DNA from: Paragorgia papillata
Taxonomy: Eukaryota > Cnidaria > Anthozoa > Scleralcyonacea > Coralliidae
Assembly (NCBI GenBank): GCA_035771165.1
Contig: JAWNZC010000321.1
Location: 409,501 to 473,500 of the forward strand
Direction: 5' to 3'
DNA length: 64,000 nucleotides
Numbering within the stretch: position 1 is the stretch's first letter; each line of letters opens with the position of its first letter. The translations under genes and the position numbers were made by a program. Positions 63,790 to 64,000 of this stretch are shown in pieces. Below the pieces are notes generated by a model. The model made no database searches, was not told where the DNA came from, and saw only the letters and a program-made list of their open reading frames with translations.

Positions 63790-64000
63790 TTAACAATTAT
63801 TCACCGAAGTGGAGGTGAATATCCACACTATTCACCGACACTGAGGTGAATAATTGTTTTAGCATATACCTCATAAATGAAATAACAAGTTTAACATTCT
63901 TATATTTTTCGGTATTTTATACAAGACACGACCGCTAGCAACTTGGGCACTAACGGCACTTGGCGTACTCGATATTTGTCGACAAAACAGTTTTTTCAAC
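63790..64000. mobile_element. Second copy of the TTAACAATTATTCACC element (cut by window end)
   Basis: It matches 37805-38263: TTAACAATTATTCACCGAAG, TAGCATATACCTCATAAATG, ACAAGACACGACCGCTAGCA and TCGACAAAACAGTTTTTTCAAC. It lies in intron 3 of gene B. Confidence 0.8.

Overview
The window looks like AT-rich, repeat-dense nuclear DNA from an invertebrate animal, most likely a cnidarian (coral or sea-anemone type). The pointers are intron-split animal genes and the mix of transposons: hAT with an OTU-like N-terminus, a DIRS-type tyrosine-recombinase retroelement, Ty3/Gypsy, several 5'-truncated LINEs, tRNA-derived SINEs and many MITE/foldback elements. The species assignment is inference. No bacterial features (operons, ribosome binding sites, CRISPR) are present.

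Host genes. Two SLC1-family (glutamate/neutral amino-acid transporter-like) genes lie head to head. Gene A is on the minus strand, 56822 to 25139, in seven exons. All splice phases agree and give 519 codons. Gene B is on the plus strand from 61570 and runs off the right edge after three visible exons. Exons 1 and 2 have identical lengths in the two genes (446 and 43 bp), so they are tandem-inverted paralogues. Gene A has replaced several residues that bind substrate and cations in known SLC1 transporters, although its frame is open throughout. Most of the window from 25 to 57 kb is therefore intron of gene A. Intron 6 (13.7 kb) and intron 1 (12.1 kb) are packed with mobile elements.

Layout. 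0.3-3.4 kb: OTU-like/TTF/hAT transposase. 4.1-6.1 kb: hammerhead-like motif, a four-fold TGACGTCA cluster and a decayed LINE. 6.1-7.3 kb: A-rich tandem repeat. 7.8-13.8 kb: inverted SINE pair, MITEs and one copy of an inverted duplication whose partner is at 58 kb. 14.2-14.95 kb: GC-rich array of small hairpins. 15.0-21.1 kb: DIRS-like element (minus) carrying a nested 1.8 kb transposon with 9-bp target duplication. 22.2-23.8 kb: foldback element with two nested MITEs. 25.1-25.3 kb: last exon of gene A. 25.6-29.6 kb: MITE, three LINE fragments and microsatellites. 29.7-38.5 kb: Gypsy element with matching LTRs, interrupted by a 2.68 kb foldback element carrying two inverted copies of a CXC-type cysteine-rich ORF. 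39-44.3 kb: exons 6 to 2 of gene A among MITEs. 44.3-55.9 kb: intron 1 of gene A, with LINE, SINE, HIRAN-like and palindromic elements. 56.4-56.8 kb: exon 1 of gene A. 57-61.5 kb: intergenic region between the divergent genes. 61.6-63.5 kb: exons 1-3 of gene B.

Reading-frame breaks in the Gypsy pol gene fall mostly in short homopolymer runs, while the two LTRs differ at only about three positions by eye. Part of the apparent decay may therefore be sequencing or assembly indels. All identifications were made by reading the sequence; no database search was run.
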